Source: Acinetobacter tjernbergiae DSM 14971 = CIP 107465 (lineage in GTDB: Bacteria > Pseudomonadota > Gammaproteobacteria > Pseudomonadales > Moraxellaceae). From it: a stretch of DNA of 64,000 nucleotides. The position numbers and the translations under genes are program-made. Positions 1 to 6,914 of the stretch are shown piece after piece. The DNA lies in NCBI RefSeq assembly GCF_000374425.1, contig NZ_KB894363.1:1-64000 (forward strand), given 5' to 3'. The notes under the pieces were generated by a model. The model was not told the DNA's origin. It searched no databases and was given only the letters and a program-made list of their open reading frames with translations. The stretch's first letter is position 1. Each line of letters opens with the position of its first letter.

Positions 1-211
1 GTTGCATGCCTCTTAAACTACCTCGTTCAAGATAAGTATTCATAATGAGTTCTTTTTGCTCTTCTGTGTATTTGATTTTAGGTTTGAGCACACTTGATCG
101 ACCACAATCTTTACATCTGAACTGTGCATTCCCACTTTGGTTGTGCCCATTCTTATAGATATTTGCTGATTGGCAACGGGTACATACATAGCTTATCGTT
201 TCTATGATCAT
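1..211 (-). CDS. IS1-family transposase first frame (InsA-like), truncated by window edge
   Basis: The frame begins with ATG at 211 and runs off the left edge, giving about 70 residues that start MIIETISYVCTRCQSANIYK. A CxxC...CxxC zinc ribbon (residues 10-13 and about 33-36) is followed by a basic stretch and a helix-turn-helix-like segment (TEEQKELIMNTYLERGSLRG). This is the layout of InsA, the DNA-binding first frame of IS1-type elements, which normally fuses to the catalytic InsB frame by frameshifting. InsB would lie outside the window. The element's inner end appears to be the repeat around 262-281. Family assignment is confident; the exact IS name is not known. Confidence 0.8.
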   Translation of the reverse strand, partial: MIIETISYVCTRCQSANIYKNGHNQSGNAQFRCKDCGRSSVLKPKIKYTEEQKELIMNTYLERGSLRGMQ

Positions 212-261
212 ATTTAAGGTCTATTGCTCAGGCGTTTCCATTTTTATTCTAGATTAAAACA

Positions 262-281
262 CGTTGATTTTGGACACTACC
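262..281 (-). repeat. Probable terminal inverted repeat of the IS1-type element
   Basis: Read on the minus strand this is GGTAGTGTCCAAAATCAACG, 50 bases upstream of the transposase start and beginning with GG as IS1-family ends do. The partner end is outside the window, so neither the repeat nor the 8-9 bp target duplication can be confirmed. Confidence 0.5.
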
Positions 282-317
282 CAATTTCTAAAGGTAGATG
301 TCAGCAATAAAATTTAT

Positions 318-347
318 AAGCAAGATTCTTATCAATCTTGCTTTTCG
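318..347 (-). terminator. Hairpin terminator downstream of the small secreted protein gene
   Basis: A perfect 10-bp stem AAGCAAGATT / AATCTTGCTT with a 6-base loop lies just beyond the 3' end of the minus-strand gene at 358. The T-tract is clearer on the plus strand than on the minus strand, so it may act in both directions. Confidence 0.55.
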
Positions 348-357
348 TATAAATAAA

Positions 358-708
358 TTATTTTCGAATATACTCTGGAAAAGATTTCAACAAATCAGCA
401 CAGATAGCCTTACGACCTTGCTTAGATTCATTTCTATCAAATTCTCTCATACCAAACTTTAATACTTCAGTACCGCGTTTACTTCCCAATTCATGCTCAA
501 AGCATTTGCGAGAGTCATCAATGAGTTCTTGATTATATTGAGTATAACCACATTGAAGTTGAGCACGACTCAATAAACCATGTAATGAAACTAGTTGTTC
601 ACAATAAGTTGGCTGCTCGCCGTTTGCTGGCTTTAGGGCTTCTTTATTAGCAAAAGTGACGCCACAAGAAAAATATGCCAGACAGCTAAGTATAAAAAAT
701 TTCTTCAC
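358..708 (-). CDS. Small secreted hypothetical protein with four or more cysteines
   Basis: Start chosen at GTG 708, because GGGAGA lies about 9 bases upstream and the product then opens with a clean signal peptide (MKKFFILSCLAYFSCGVTFA). The frame is open further upstream to 765. The mature part of about 96 residues is soluble and charged, with cysteines spaced as if for disulfides (YCEQ, LQCG, RKCF, AICA). I do not recognise a family. It is the last gene of a minus-strand run with the membrane protein upstream, so it could be periplasmic cargo of the mobile element. Function unknown. Confidence 0.6.
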   Translation of the reverse strand: MKKFFILSCLAYFSCGVTFANKEALKPANGEQPTYCEQLVSLHGLLSRAQLQCGYTQYNQELIDDSRKCFEHELGSKRGTEVLKFGMREFDRNESKQGRKAICADLLKSFPEYIRK

Positions 709-748
709 CTTATTACATCTCCCATTTAATAAATATCTTTGTTTAAAA

Positions 749-1751
749 TTAGCTTTGTGAACCAAATTGATAATTCCCTAAACTTGTTTTTACTACTATT
801 TCACGAACCATTTGAGCATCGCAATTCCCAATAGATAACTCTGTATATTCTCCAAATTTCAAAGTAATTGGAAGTTTATTATTTTTAGCATATTCTGAAA
901 TTCTGCATCTATTACCTCTATTTAAAATAACATCATATATAGTCACTTCCTTATCAGACACTGCTTGTATAACAATATTGTATGTTTCTTTATCGTAGAG
1001 TGAAGTAGCATAAGTATTAATACTAAATTTAACTCCAATTGGCTGACCTTCTTCAATATTATTAGAAAAATTTCCTTGATCTGAGTTATTTTCATCATCT
1101 ATTCCTTCATCTCTAAAGTCAGGATTATCCTCCCATGTTGAACTTTGAGTCACATAACTGCTTTCTTCAGTCGAATTATCTTCACTATGGTTTTCTATAG
1201 GTCTATTAGCTGATAATTGTTTAATATTTTCTTGTTCCATATGATCCTGATTTTTTAAGTCATATTTATTTAAAATTTTTGCACCAACAATCATAATAAA
1301 AATTACACTTGATACTACTGAGAACCATGCTTTATAGCTCCCTTTAACTTCATTTTTAACATAGCCAGACTTGATAAAACCATTTACTTCATCACTAATT
1401 AATAAAATTAGCGTATAAATATCTACCAATATAGATAATAGGTATAGCGATCCTTGAAAAATTGAGTAATGATCAACTATTAGTGAAAATACATATGCCA
1501 ATATACCTAGTACTAACAATAGAATTAAAGAGAATCTTGCTATATTTTTTTCTTTTTGATAAAAAATAAATTAAAGTAAAAAATATTAAGCCTATAATGA
1601 TATTAGCTATTAATATCGCTAAAATTGATAATCCACTTGATTCATTTTTTAAGCCCGCCTGATCAAGAAATGATATGAGTAAAGAAAAAAATAAAGAGAA
1701 CAAAGTAAGTGTCGTTATCTTTTGAATAAACAATGGAGTGTTTTTAATCAT
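749..1751 (-). pseudogene. Frameshifted polytopic membrane protein with an extracytoplasmic C-terminal domain
   Basis: Two overlapping minus-strand frames make one coherent protein. The upstream frame starts at ATG 1751 (GGGGAAG before it) and encodes two membrane helices ending FLSKRKK. The downstream frame continues with NIARFSLILLLVLGILAYVF, two or more further helices, a charged D/E/S/Q-rich linker and a beta-rich C-terminal region with two cysteines. The frames join at a run of seven A (T7 on the plus strand, 1545-1551); six A would restore one frame of about 333 codons. This may be a real inactivating mutation, a homopolymer sequencing error, or transcriptional slippage. No family recognised. 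Confidence 0.6.
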
Positions 1752-1914
1752 GTCTTCCCCAAGCGAACAGGCTAAACCACAAACGTAATCAAAGTTTACA
1801 TATTTACGTAATTTCAATCAATAGTTACGTAAATATTAGTTAAGCTGCTTATTTTGAGGAGATGAAAAAGATGATGATGAAAAAACCTTATTTGCAAAGC
1901 GCTTAACTTTAGCA

Positions 1915-2256
1915 ATGCGATCAAAAGGCTATGAAGCAAAAGCTTCGGTTCTAGAAAGAGAGTTCAATTTGAACTACTCTGGTAAACCGATGACTCTGCA
2001 CGGCGTACGTAAATGGCTTATAGGTGAAGCGATACCATCTGGTGATAAATTATTAACATTGGCAAAATGGTTAGAAGTGCCTCCTGAAGAACTGGTCTTT
2101 GAAAAAAATATCCAAAAAGCAATAAAAGAACGTGATCAGTTGTGGCAAAAAGAATTAGGCTATAGAGATAAAGATGTATTTGAAGCTTATCTCAAACTTT
2201 CAGCATCGCATAAAAAAATTATTAGAGATATGATCATCGCTTTATCTGATAAGTAA
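1915..2256 (+). CDS. HTH transcriptional regulator (XRE-like), start region out of frame
   Basis: The 113-residue frame carries an HTH-like region (MTLHGVRKWLIGEAIPSGDKLLTLAKWL) and a helical tail. Homology-like sequence continues upstream of the first in-frame ATG, reading DDDEKTLFAKRLTLA, but no start codon exists in that frame. The well-placed ATGs at 1862 and 1871-1879, after TGAGGAG, are one frame off, and a single base change in one of two A-runs (1865-1869 or 1880-1885) would join them. Either translation starts at 1915 with a clipped N-terminus, or the gene uses slippage or has a sequencing error. It is divergent from the membrane protein gene and is a likely local regulator of the element. 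Confidence 0.65.
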   Translation: MRSKGYEAKASVLEREFNLNYSGKPMTLHGVRKWLIGEAIPSGDKLLTLAKWLEVPPEELVFEKNIQKAIKERDQLWQKELGYRDKDVFEAYLKLSASHKKIIRDMIIALSDK

Positions 2257-2285
2257 CCGATTATGATTAATATAATTTTTAGAAA

Positions 2286-2318
2286 GGAAGCAAGATATTC
2301 AAAATATCTTGCTTTCTT
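2286..2318. terminator. Bidirectional hairpin terminator between convergent genes
   Basis: A 12-bp stem (AAGCAAGATATT, then the complementary arm) with a 2-base loop sits between the HTH gene (plus) and the AlpA gene (minus). T-rich sequence follows it on both strands. Confidence 0.75.
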
Positions 2319-2325
2319 CATCTTA

Positions 2326-2532
2326 TTAAATTAATTGAACTGAATTAGTTAATTTATTACCCCACCACTCTTCAATCGCATTCATATCAAAATATACTGC
2401 TGCCTGTCTGGTATTACCCTCTTTAATTGGACGAGGAAAAGTATCATCTTCTATTATTAGTTTTCTTAACTTATCTGCTTTTATTGAAAGTATATAACAT
2501 ACTTCTTTTTTTGTTATTCTTATTTTTCTCAT
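2326..2532 (-). CDS. AlpA-family phage regulator / excisionase-like protein
   Basis: A 68-residue basic protein with a winged-helix/MerR-type HTH: KKEVCYILSIKADKLRKLI, then the typical FPRPIK segment and YFDMNAIEEWW at the C-terminus. AlpA-type proteins regulate integrase genes of P4-like elements or act as directionality factors. It lies 16 bases downstream of the Rep gene on the same strand, so the two probably form one transcript. Together with the P4-type integrase stub at 4245 it suggests an integrative element. Confidence 0.85.
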   Translation of the reverse strand: MRKIRITKKEVCYILSIKADKLRKLIIEDDTFPRPIKEGNTRQAAVYFDMNAIEEWWGNKLTNSVQLI

Positions 2533-2548
2533 TATTTAATACCTCTAT

Positions 2549-3475
2549 TTATAAGCTTTTAATATCTATGTTATATTCTTCTAAAAATCTTTTTCTTTTT
2601 CTGTTAATAGTTGATTTAGAAAAAAGATTTTCATAGTCACCATTGATAACACAATTGTAAAACTTTCTATCACTATTATCAGTGATACTATTATTTGAAT
2701 TTTTTAGTTCTATTGTTGGAATACGAGTTTTCTCAAACAAGTTACTAAAAAAAATATCAATACTTTTAAAATCTAACCATTGATGACCAAACCTCAGGTC
2801 CCATGTCGAAAGTTGTTTTGAATGAATTCTTATTTCTTGACGAATCATTAAATCTGCTAAAGCTTTTAACTCTCTGCTTGTCTTAGATTTCTTTGCATTT
2901 ACTTCAACTTCACGTCCCTTGTAATAATTACAAATATGCCAACGCTTAGAGCCAAGGCCAAAATAGATACCATTTTCAAATATTGCTTTTTCTTTATGCG
3001 TATAAGTAGCATTTTTCTTAAGATGAGATAAATATTGCAAAGCATTTTGCTTACTTTCGAAAACTATATCTCTCTTAATATCAATATTATGAATTCTAAA
3101 TTGACCGAGCCTAATAGCTTCTAACTGTTTATCTGTTGGTTGAACTAAATTCATATGTTTTAATTTATCTATTGTTTTTAAAATTAAATCAATTATATCA
3201 CTGTTGCCTGTCACATTATGGCCATACAAAAATTTGTATAGATTGCCAGAAAGCTTTAAACCAGTGCTAGTTTCATCTTTTGTGCAAAATGATTGAATCT
3301 TAATAACACTATCAAACTCAGAACTTACTTTCTTTGCTTTGTATGAAATAACTGCGTCATCAAAACTATATTTATCATTACTATAAATTTGATAACATGA
3401 TGATATTTTTTTTGGATCATGATTAATTTCAATTTTAATAGATATTTTATCAATGTGTATTCTTTCTTTTTTCAT
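2549..3475 (-). CDS. Phage/plasmid replication protein, gene II/X family (rolling-circle initiator)
   Basis: 308 residues. The central region (about residues 130-200) has features of the filamentous-phage gene II/X family, notably YFGLGSKRWHICNYYKGREVE (given here as key blocks FGLGSKRWHI and YKGRE) and a downstream conserved helix with RQEIRIHSKQL. Gene II proteins nick the plus-strand origin and start rolling-circle replication. Start ATG 3475 is preceded by an A-rich leader with only a weak SD. No Zot/pI morphogenesis ATPase or coat gene is present nearby, so this is not a complete inovirus: it is a satellite, a remnant, or a plasmid-like integrative element. Confidence 0.75.
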   Translation of the reverse strand: MKKERIHIDKISIKIEINHDPKKISSCYQIYSNDKYSFDDAVISYKAKKVSSEFDSVIKIQSFCTKDETSTGLKLSGNLYKFLYGHNVTGNSDIIDLILKTIDKLKHMNLVQPTDKQLEAIRLGQFRIHNIDIKRDIVFESKQNALQYLSHLKKNATYTHKEKAIFENGIYFGLGSKRWHICNYYKGREVEVNAKKSKTSRELKALADLMIRQEIRIHSKQLSTWDLRFGHQWLDFKSIDIFFSNLFEKTRIPTIELKNSNNSITDNSDRKFYNCVINGDYENLFSKSTINRKRKRFLEEYNIDIKSL

Positions 3476-3826
3476 AACAAGTTCTCTTTAGTTGGATGAT
3501 TAATAATTAGTGATATAGTTTTAAATTATTCTTTATGACACAAATGTACTCTTAATATAGATATAAATTGATATTTAACTAAATTTCTCAACTTCAAAAT
3601 TTATTATTTTTATTACTTAAACATAGTATTAGTAGAAATAAATTAATGACTCTATCACTCTGAGGTGGCGCATATTAATAGCACTTCTCATATTTGTCAA
3701 ATTTTTCAAAAACCACTTTATTTATAATTATTTTTTATTTAATATTTTCTTGTTATTTACTTACAAAATTCTCAAGCGTATTTGCTACTTATTCACATAA
3801 TTTAAAATTCACATTAAACTGTCTAC
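3476..3826. other. 351-bp AT-rich intergenic region upstream of rep
   Basis: No credible gene. It holds the promoter and leader of rep and possibly the cognate origin, since gene II-type initiators often act near their own gene. The GC-richer block at about 3655-3680 stands out from the AT-rich surroundings, but I see no diagnostic nick-site hairpin. Confidence 0.4.
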
Positions 3827-4207
3827 CTATTCATCTTCATCATAAATGTATGCCCCATAGAAAACTAGTTTAGCTACTTCCCTCTCGTACTCTGCACAAT
3901 CAAATACAACTTTGCCAATCTCGTTGAATACACTAATAGCAGAATCATGCCTATCTAATAGAAAAATCTTAGGTATATTCTTCATTAATGCCAACTTAGC
4001 TATCATACTCTGCGTTGGATAAAACAGCCCAAAGCCTGACCAGTTTCTTTCCGCCTGAATCAACACTATCTCATTTTCACCAGTTGATTCAGCCATTATT
4101 GATTCTGGATCAAGTACATTAATAATTTCTTCATGCTTATGAATATTCGATAATTCAACTTTTCGAATGCCATCACAAAGACTTAAATCATTAAAAAACA
4201 ATTTCAT
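3827..4207 (-). CDS. Hypothetical protein, 126 aa
   Basis: An acidic soluble protein (start ATG 4207, MKLFFNDLSLCDGIRKVEL). It has no signal peptide or membrane helix and ends in YIYDEDE. Mixed alpha/beta composition with hydrophobic strands (NEIVLIQAE, IPKIFLLDRH). It lies alone between the rep leader and the integrase stub. I do not recognise a family; cargo of the mobile element is a reasonable guess. Confidence 0.55.
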   Translation of the reverse strand: MKLFFNDLSLCDGIRKVELSNIHKHEEIINVLDPESIMAESTGENEIVLIQAERNWSGFGLFYPTQSMIAKLALMKNIPKIFLLDRHDSAISVFNEIGKVVFDCAEYEREVAKLVFYGAYIYDEDE

Positions 4208-4244
4208 ATAAAATACCTCAAAGCTAAAGTTATAAAAATCCAGC

Positions 4245-4602
4245 CTAATCTTCTAATAACTGATCAACATAATCTGCCCACCATTGCATCATTCCAACAC
4301 GTTCCTCAAGGTGTGATCCTTTATCATAAGCACCTTTTACACCCTTTTTCATATGGGCTAAACAAGCTTCAACAACTTGCTCTTTATCACTAAACTGATT
4401 GTTTAATGCAGTACTTGCAATATGCCTAAAGCCATGAGGATTTTGACGCCCTTTATACCCCATACGATTTAATGCCATATTAAAGGTGTTATCCGAAATA
4501 GGTTGGCTTAGGCTATTTCGACCTGCAAATAATAAATCAGATTCCGTTCGATATTGCTCTAACTCTTTTAACAATGTGATGGCTTGTCTAACCGTCTTCA
4601 CA
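4245..4602 (-). pseudogene. C-terminal fragment of a P4-type tyrosine integrase
   Basis: The frame is open to ATG 4628, but recognisable integrase begins at RQAITLLKELEQYR. It contains the C-terminal catalytic half: HGFRH (HxxR box), then VVEACLAHM, then KGAYDKGSHLEERVGMMQWW with the tyrosine nucleophile, ending WADYVDQLLED like P4-family integrases. The N-terminal SAM-like domain and the first catalytic arginine are missing, so it is inactive alone. The break point at about 4600 falls where the neighbouring phage gene (4588-4815) ends in another frame, showing that two elements were joined here. Confidence 0.8.
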
Positions 4603-4815
4603 TGAAGCAGATATACAAAACCAACCATTTAATTTAGCGCGCTTAACTTTCTGCTTAACAACTTCCAAACCACCATAAAATTCAATATTTTCAAAATCAG
4701 CAATGGCTTGTTGAAGCAAATTAAGGTCTTCATAATTTTCGATATAAGCAAGTACAAGCGTATGTTCTTTCGATTGCTCCAAACCCATTTCTTTCACATA
4801 TTTATATGCATTCAT
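4588..4815 (-). CDS. Small hypothetical phage protein, 75 aa
   Basis: Start ATG 4815 overlaps the stop of the upstream CII-like gene by 4 bases (ATGA), indicating translational coupling. The product (MNAYKYVKEMGLEQSKEHTL) is alpha/beta and soluble with no known motif. Its last codons run across the junction with the integrase stub, so the C-terminus may be abnormal. Confidence 0.55.
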   Translation of the reverse strand: MNAYKYVKEMGLEQSKEHTLVLAYIENYEDLNLLQQAIADFENIEFYGGLEVVKQKVKRAKLNGWFCISASCEDG

Positions 4816-5315
4816 AAGCCTTTCCCCTCATGATGCAATTCAGCCATTGCAAGTAAAGTCGCTGCTATACGAATCAAGTCATAAGCATCTTTGCGAATAA
4901 CTGCCAACTCATCATCTGTAATCACGTTATCTTTAATCGCAGCAACAATTGATTGCACCAGGTCTCCGTTCTCATGCGCCAATTTCCCGACTTTAAGAAT
5001 GAAATCAGCACTGGATAGCATTTGAATTTTTGGCAACTCAAACCAAGCAGCATTTCCATGAATAGAGCAAATACTGTCCATAATCCGAGCATCTTTTGTC
5101 TCAGAAAGAATGGCTTCAAAATGATGAATATTCGCTTTGTGCGTTGGAGTCGTTGGATTTATAGAACTCCGAAAAGTATTGATATTAAAACCGTTTTTAT
5201 CTGCAATCAGTGCCATCAAGCAATCATCTTTATCAGAATTACTGACAGCAGCTTTTATTGCTAATTCGAGTGGCATCACAGCACGTTCACGACGCTCATT
5301 TAAAGAAAGAACCAT
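4812..5315 (-). CDS. Phage regulatory protein CII/CP76 family
   Basis: Start chosen at ATG 5315 because GGGAG lies 9 bases upstream; the frame is open to 5336. The 167-residue product resembles the phage CII (CP76) regulators: an N-terminal helix with PLELAIKAAVSN, then NINTFRSSINPTTPTHKANIHH-like DNA-binding region (key blocks NGFNINTFRSSINP and HHFEAILSETKD), and a helical C-terminal oligomerisation half. These proteins activate or repress early lysogeny genes. It is coupled to the small gene downstream, and its position beside divergent early genes fits an immunity region. Confidence 0.7.
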   Translation of the reverse strand: MVLSLNERRERAVMPLELAIKAAVSNSDKDDCLMALIADKNGFNINTFRSSINPTTPTHKANIHHFEAILSETKDARIMDSICSIHGNAAWFELPKIQMLSSADFILKVGKLAHENGDLVQSIVAAIKDNVITDDELAVIRKDAYDLIRIAATLLAMAELHHEGKGL

Positions 5316-5361
5316 GTTTAAAATCTCCCAATTCATTCATTTTTTTATTTTTTATATGGAT

Positions 5362-5538
5362 TTAAGCTACTTCTAAGTTATAGAACCAGCGGACAATATC
5401 AGCGTATGAGAAACGATTTTCAGAATGATCAGCCAAAGCCTGCATTAGCTCTGGGCGCGGAATCTTGTAACGATGGCGTAAATGAGTACGCAAATATGAC
5501 GATGATGTACCGCATTTTTGAGCACCTCGTTTTATATC
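5362..5538 (-). pseudogene. Remnant of a phage regulatory or DNA-binding gene lacking its start
   Basis: An open minus-strand frame of 58 codons with no start at its beginning; it opens right after a TGA and stops at 5362. The product has the blocks GAQKCGTSSSYLRTHLRHRY and ADHSENRFSYADIVRWF, which look like a helix-turn-helix protein cut at its N-terminus. The cut coincides with the start-less end of the divergent small membrane gene (5518-5694), so a deletion probably joined the two. An in-frame ATG exists only deep inside (LMQAL). Confidence 0.55.
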
Positions 5539-5694
5539 TCAGTTTTTTTATTGCTTGGATTTGTAGTTTTTTCAAGTTTAAAAAGCTGCGCGCATTCAAT
5601 TGATCAAGATGCAGAACGTGCTATTGCATACCAAGCACAATTCCAAAATGCAAACGAACATGCGGTTTATGTTCGTCATTTGGGAGATAAGTGA
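5518..5694 (+). CDS. Small phage membrane protein, N-terminus probably damaged
   Basis: A plus-strand frame ending with TGA 5692-5694 that overlaps the methyltransferase ATG (TGATG), a typical phage operon arrangement. One hydrophobic helix (YISVFLLLGFVVFSSL) is followed by a soluble tail (IDQDAERAIAYQAQFQNANE). There is no ATG; only TTG 5518 is available after an in-frame stop, so the native start may have been lost at the junction near 5520-5540. Function unknown. Confidence 0.4.
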   Translation: MSTSFYISVFLLLGFVVFSSLKSCAHSIDQDAERAIAYQAQFQNANEHAVYVRHLGDK

Positions 5695-5944
5695 TGAATA
5701 AAAAAATTTTAGATCCCTGCTTTAAAGCTAGCCAACTTTTCTTTCCTGCTTTAAATAGATGTGGGGGGTCAAATACAACTAAATTGAACTGTCCATCATT
5801 GAAAGGCATATTTCTAAAATCCATTTCAATATCTGGATTAACTTCAAGTGAGCGGCCATCACAAAGTGTATGTTGCTCGGTTCGGATATCACAAAACGTT
5901 GCCAAAGGATTTTTATGATCAAACCACATCATTCTTGAGCCACA
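5694..5944 (+). pseudogene. Phage DNA methyltransferase-like gene with an inverted internal segment
   Basis: The plus strand opens ATG 5694 MNKKILDPC, the start of the motif DPCCGSR used by this phage SAM-dependent methyltransferase family. The expected continuation CGSRMMWFDHKNPLATF is found on the opposite strand, reading from 5944 down to about 5721. That minus-strand segment holds the catalytic motif VVFDPPHL and LEVNPDIEMDF, ending SWLALKQG. Thus the middle of the gene has been flipped in place and its 3' third deleted. An 11-bp inverted pair AGCCAACTTTT / AAAAGTTGGCT (about 5730-5740 and 5955-5965) lies near both break points. No functional enzyme can be made. Confidence 0.7.
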
Positions 5945-6141
5945 GTGCTGAGCTAAAAGTTGGCTCTAAAGTCAAAGTAGATTTTATTAGTGAATCGCAC
6001 ACAATTTTTTCGGGTAAACGTTTTACGGGTACTGGTGTTGTAGATCGTCTTGAAGATGGCCGAGTATTTGGACGTTTAGATGATGGCCGTACTTTTCTGT
6101 GCTTTCCAAGTGATGTTGTGGTTTTGGGAGAAGTGGCATGA
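5945..6141 (+). pseudogene. Phage hypothetical gene with lost native start
   Basis: The conserved-looking part reads AELKVGSKVKVDFISESH, then GRVFGRLDDGRTFLCFPSDVV, a small beta-barrel-like protein. The frame stays open upstream to 5848, but those codons lie in the flipped methyltransferase segment and are not native. The native start probably sat at about 5942, where the rearrangement ends. The stop overlaps the next ATG (ATGA), so the operon structure downstream is intact. Function unknown. Confidence 0.5.
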
Positions 6142-6275
6142 AAATCATAAGCATCGAATTTAGTTCAAACCTCATATGCCCTAAGTGTTACAGCTCTCAG
6201 ATCTCATTTGGTTGTAGTCATTCAAGTTCAGGTTCACAAGCTGAATGTCGTTCATGCGGCTATTGCTGGCGATGA
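6138..6275 (+). CDS. Small zinc-ribbon phage protein, 45 aa
   Basis: Begins at ATG 6138, overlapping the previous stop by 4 bases. The product MKIISIEFSSNLICPKCYSS continues to ECRSCGYCWR. Two CxxC pairs (CPKC and CRSC) form a classic zinc-ribbon knuckle. Small zinc-ribbon proteins of this size are common in phage early operons. The following GGAGG lies correctly for the next gene at 6288. Function unknown. Confidence 0.65.
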   Translation: MKIISIEFSSNLICPKCYSSQISFGCSHSSSGSQAECRSCGYCWR

Positions 6276-6287
6276 AGGAGGAATCAT

Positions 6288-6539
6288 ATGACTACATATA
6301 CAGAAATGCTTGAACAGCCTCAAATCATCACAAAAATTGAATCAGCGATTGGCGGGCAAATTGTTAGCGTTTATTTGGCTGCTCACTTAACACCACCAAT
6401 TCCATTTCAGGAAAATGGTCGCTTTAAATACGTTGATCCAGCACCACAGAAATACGCAAATCATTTACGTGAAGGCATGAAATTGTTTGCTGAGTTACTT
6501 GATGAAATTCACCAAAAAACTGGTGGTGAAGATGCCTGA
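6288..6539 (+). CDS. Hypothetical phage protein, 83 aa
   Basis: Start ATG 6288 follows an excellent GGAGG 8 bases upstream. A soluble acidic protein, mostly helical (TEMLEQPQIITKIESAIGG; NHLREGMKLFAELLDEIHQK). It overlaps the next gene by 8 bases. It is in the phage early operon; no domain recognised. Confidence 0.65.
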   Translation: MTTYTEMLEQPQIITKIESAIGGQIVSVYLAAHLTPPIPFQENGRFKYVDPAPQKYANHLREGMKLFAELLDEIHQKTGGEDA

Positions 6540-6813
6540 GATCATCATTACCATAGAAGTTGATTCAGCACCACAATTGGTACTTGGGCAATCAATCCTT
6601 GGCGGAATTATTACAGCCCTAAAGCTTGAAAAGAAAAAGTTAGTTTCAGTTGCTGATCTAGTTTCTAAATATAGCTTGTCAGATGAAACGATCCGCACAA
6701 AGTGCGCAGCAATCAACCAAGGCAGCAACGGCAAACATCTTTATGATCCAGATGCAGCCGATGCAATTTTGAAAAACACCAAAATTCGACGCGGTGCAAA
6801 ACGTATCAATTAA
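6532..6813 (+). CDS. Phage protein with predicted helix-turn-helix, 93 aa
   Basis: Start chosen at ATG 6532, overlapping the previous stop by 8 bases; the frame is open to 6487. The N-terminal strand region (PEIIITIEVDSAPQLVLG) precedes a winged-HTH-like half: VSVADLVSKYSLSDETIRTK, then HLYDPDAADAIL, resembling excisionase or MerR-type phage regulators. It is the last gene before the inserted 657-bp unit, whose target duplication begins 8 bases after its stop. Confidence 0.6.
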   Translation: MPEIIITIEVDSAPQLVLGQSILGGIITALKLEKKKLVSVADLVSKYSLSDETIRTKCAAINQGSNGKHLYDPDAADAILKNTKIRRGAKRIN

Positions 6814-6820
6814 TTCACTT

Positions 6821-6828
6821 ATTTTATT
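6821..6828. repeat. Target-site duplication, left copy
   Basis: ATTTTATT, identical to 7486-7493 and immediately outside the left inverted repeat of the 657-bp unit. Confidence 0.75.
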
Positions 6829-6852
6829 GGCTATGCGGAATAAGTAGTGGAA
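6829..6852 (+). repeat. Left terminal inverted repeat of the 657-bp unit
   Basis: Starts GGCTATGCGGAATAAG and ends GTGGAA; it pairs with 7462-7485 with four mismatches. Confidence 0.8.
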
Positions 6853-6879
6853 TTTAAGTTTTAAGAAAAATCCGTATTT

Positions 6880-6893
6880 CGGAATAACGTGTG
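6880..6893 (+). repeat. Subterminal copy of the terminal-repeat motif
   Basis: CGGAATAACGTGTG is an exact 14-base match to the inner part of the right terminal repeat. It lies 36 bases inside the left end and about 20 bases before the gene's start. It may be a second transposase site or an operator. Confidence 0.6.
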
Positions 6894-6914
6894 TAATTTA
6901 AAAAGGTAACTATC

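Noticed and set aside
358-708. Relationship to the tandem cysteine-pair proteins at 31103 and 31624
   Set aside because: No shared CPxLIGK core; only signal peptide and size are alike.
2427-2636. Plus-strand open frame rich in Leu and Phe
   Set aside because: It is the antisense of the AlpA and rep genes; its hydrophobic look comes from AT-rich opposite-strand codons.
5848-5944. Upstream extension of the phage gene at 5945
   Set aside because: These codons lie in the inverted methyltransferase segment and are not native to the gene.
6495-6734. Minus-strand frame opposite the phage HTH gene
   Set aside because: Antisense shadow of a well-placed, coupled plus-strand gene.
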